This document shows positions 8,595 through 8,949 of a DNA stretch of 8,949 bases, piece after piece. Both the position numbers and the translations under genes were made by a program. The notes under the pieces are model-generated. The model saw nothing but the letters and a program-made list of their open reading frames with translations, had not been told where the DNA came from and did not search any database. Source of the DNA: an uncultured Alphaproteobacteria bacterium (lineage in GTDB: Bacteria > Pseudomonadota > Alphaproteobacteria > Caulobacterales > Caulobacteraceae); the NCBI GenBank assembly GCA_903928755.1, contig CAIYSH010000351.1:1-8949 (forward strand). Reading direction: 5' to 3'. Each line of letters starts with the position of its first letter. Within the stretch, counting starts at the first letter, position 1.

Positions 8595-8949
8595 CTAGTC
8601 GTCTTCATCCTCTTCCGGAGCGTCCACCACAGAGGGCGCTTCCGGCAGGGGGACATTGCGAATTGAGATGATTTCGGCCCCCGGGAAGGCGGTCATGACC
8701 GACTTCACGAAGGGGTCCTGGACGATTTCGTCGCGGGTTTCCTGCTGCTCGCGCTTCTGGCGCTCCCACTGGCTTTCTGCGCCGCCGCCGCCCTGAACAG
8801 TGATCAGCCAGGGATGGCCGGTCCATTCCTTCAGCTTGCTCACCAGCCGCTGGGTCAGGTTTGAGGGCGCGCCGGGGGCGGGTTCGAACTCGATGGCGCC
8901 GACCCGGAAACTCACGGGCCTGACAAACCGCTCGACATCTAACCGCAAG
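8595..8949 (-). CDS. dnaX: DNA polymerase III subunit gamma/tau, C-terminal part (5' end outside the window)
   Basis: The last 118 or so codons of an open frame that runs off the right edge, ending at TAG (8597-8595). The visible segment matches the C-terminal domain of alphaproteobacterial tau: an RFVRPVSFRVGAIEFEP strand region, then APSNLTQRLVSKLKEWTG, the strand PWLITVQGG, a charged helix rich in Glu/Arg/Gln, and DPFVKSVMTAFPGAEIISIR, followed by an acidic Glu/Asp tail. In tau this C-terminal region contacts the polymerase alpha subunit and the DnaB helicase; the clamp-loader AAA+ domains lie upstream. The TTG codon at 8948-8946 is an internal Leu, not a start. The neighbour immediately downstream is the convergent M28 peptidase gene, not the ybaB-recR pair that commonly follows dnaX. 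Confidence 0.82.
   Translation of the reverse strand, partial: LRLDVERFVRPVSFRVGAIEFEPAPGAPSNLTQRLVSKLKEWTGHPWLITVQGGGGAESQWERQKREQQETRDEIVQDPFVKSVMTAFPGAEIISIRNVPLPEAPSVVDAPEEDEDD

Overview
The window is high-GC bacterial chromosome and looks like an alphaproteobacterium, most plausibly of the Caulobacterales (Caulobacter, Phenylobacterium or Brevundimonas type). This rests on codon use, the style of the NodT-family outer membrane factor, and a DnaX tail of the kind seen in Alphaproteobacteria. The order is a moderate-confidence inference and the species cannot be named from the sequence. Coding density is very high. There are no tRNA or rRNA genes, insertion sequences, CRISPR arrays or prophage genes.

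Layout. (1) Positions 1-64 (+) hold the last 20 codons of a probable VOC/glyoxalase-fold protein, whose stop overlaps the start of the next gene in an ATGA. (2) Positions 61-1044 (+) encode a short, ACT-less PLP-dependent threonine/serine dehydratase. (3) Positions 6699 down to 1038 (-) form a compact tripartite RND efflux operon in the order outer membrane factor (NodT family), periplasmic adaptor lipoprotein, inner-membrane RND pump. The genes are spaced 2 bp apart and then overlap by 4 bp. The pump gene and the dehydratase converge with overlapping 3' ends. (4) Positions 6700-6932 are a divergent control region with an imperfect 9-bp inverted repeat flanking an extended -10-like element on the efflux side. 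(5) Positions 6933-8582 (+) encode a secreted M28-family zinc peptidase with a PA domain. (6) Positions 8595-8949 (-) hold the 3' end of dnaX (DNA polymerase III tau subunit), which continues beyond the window.

How the genes work together. The three efflux genes make all parts of one envelope-spanning pump: a proton-driven RND transporter, a lipid-anchored adaptor and a lipid-anchored outer-membrane channel. The proton-relay residues, the adaptor's hairpin-tip motif and both lipoboxes are visible, so the pump looks functional. Its substrate cannot be read from sequence, and no regulator gene lies in the window. The M28 peptidase is transcribed divergently from the pump and may share its control region, but no functional link is evident. 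The dehydratase pairs with the VOC gene upstream by translational coupling.

I found no convincing novel multi-gene system. The points most worth a second look are the inverted repeat at the efflux promoter, the GTG start that restores a proper lipoprotein signal in the adaptor, the 7-bp GC hairpin just past the pump stop codon and inside the dehydratase gene, and a dnaX gene not followed by its usual ybaB-recR neighbours.
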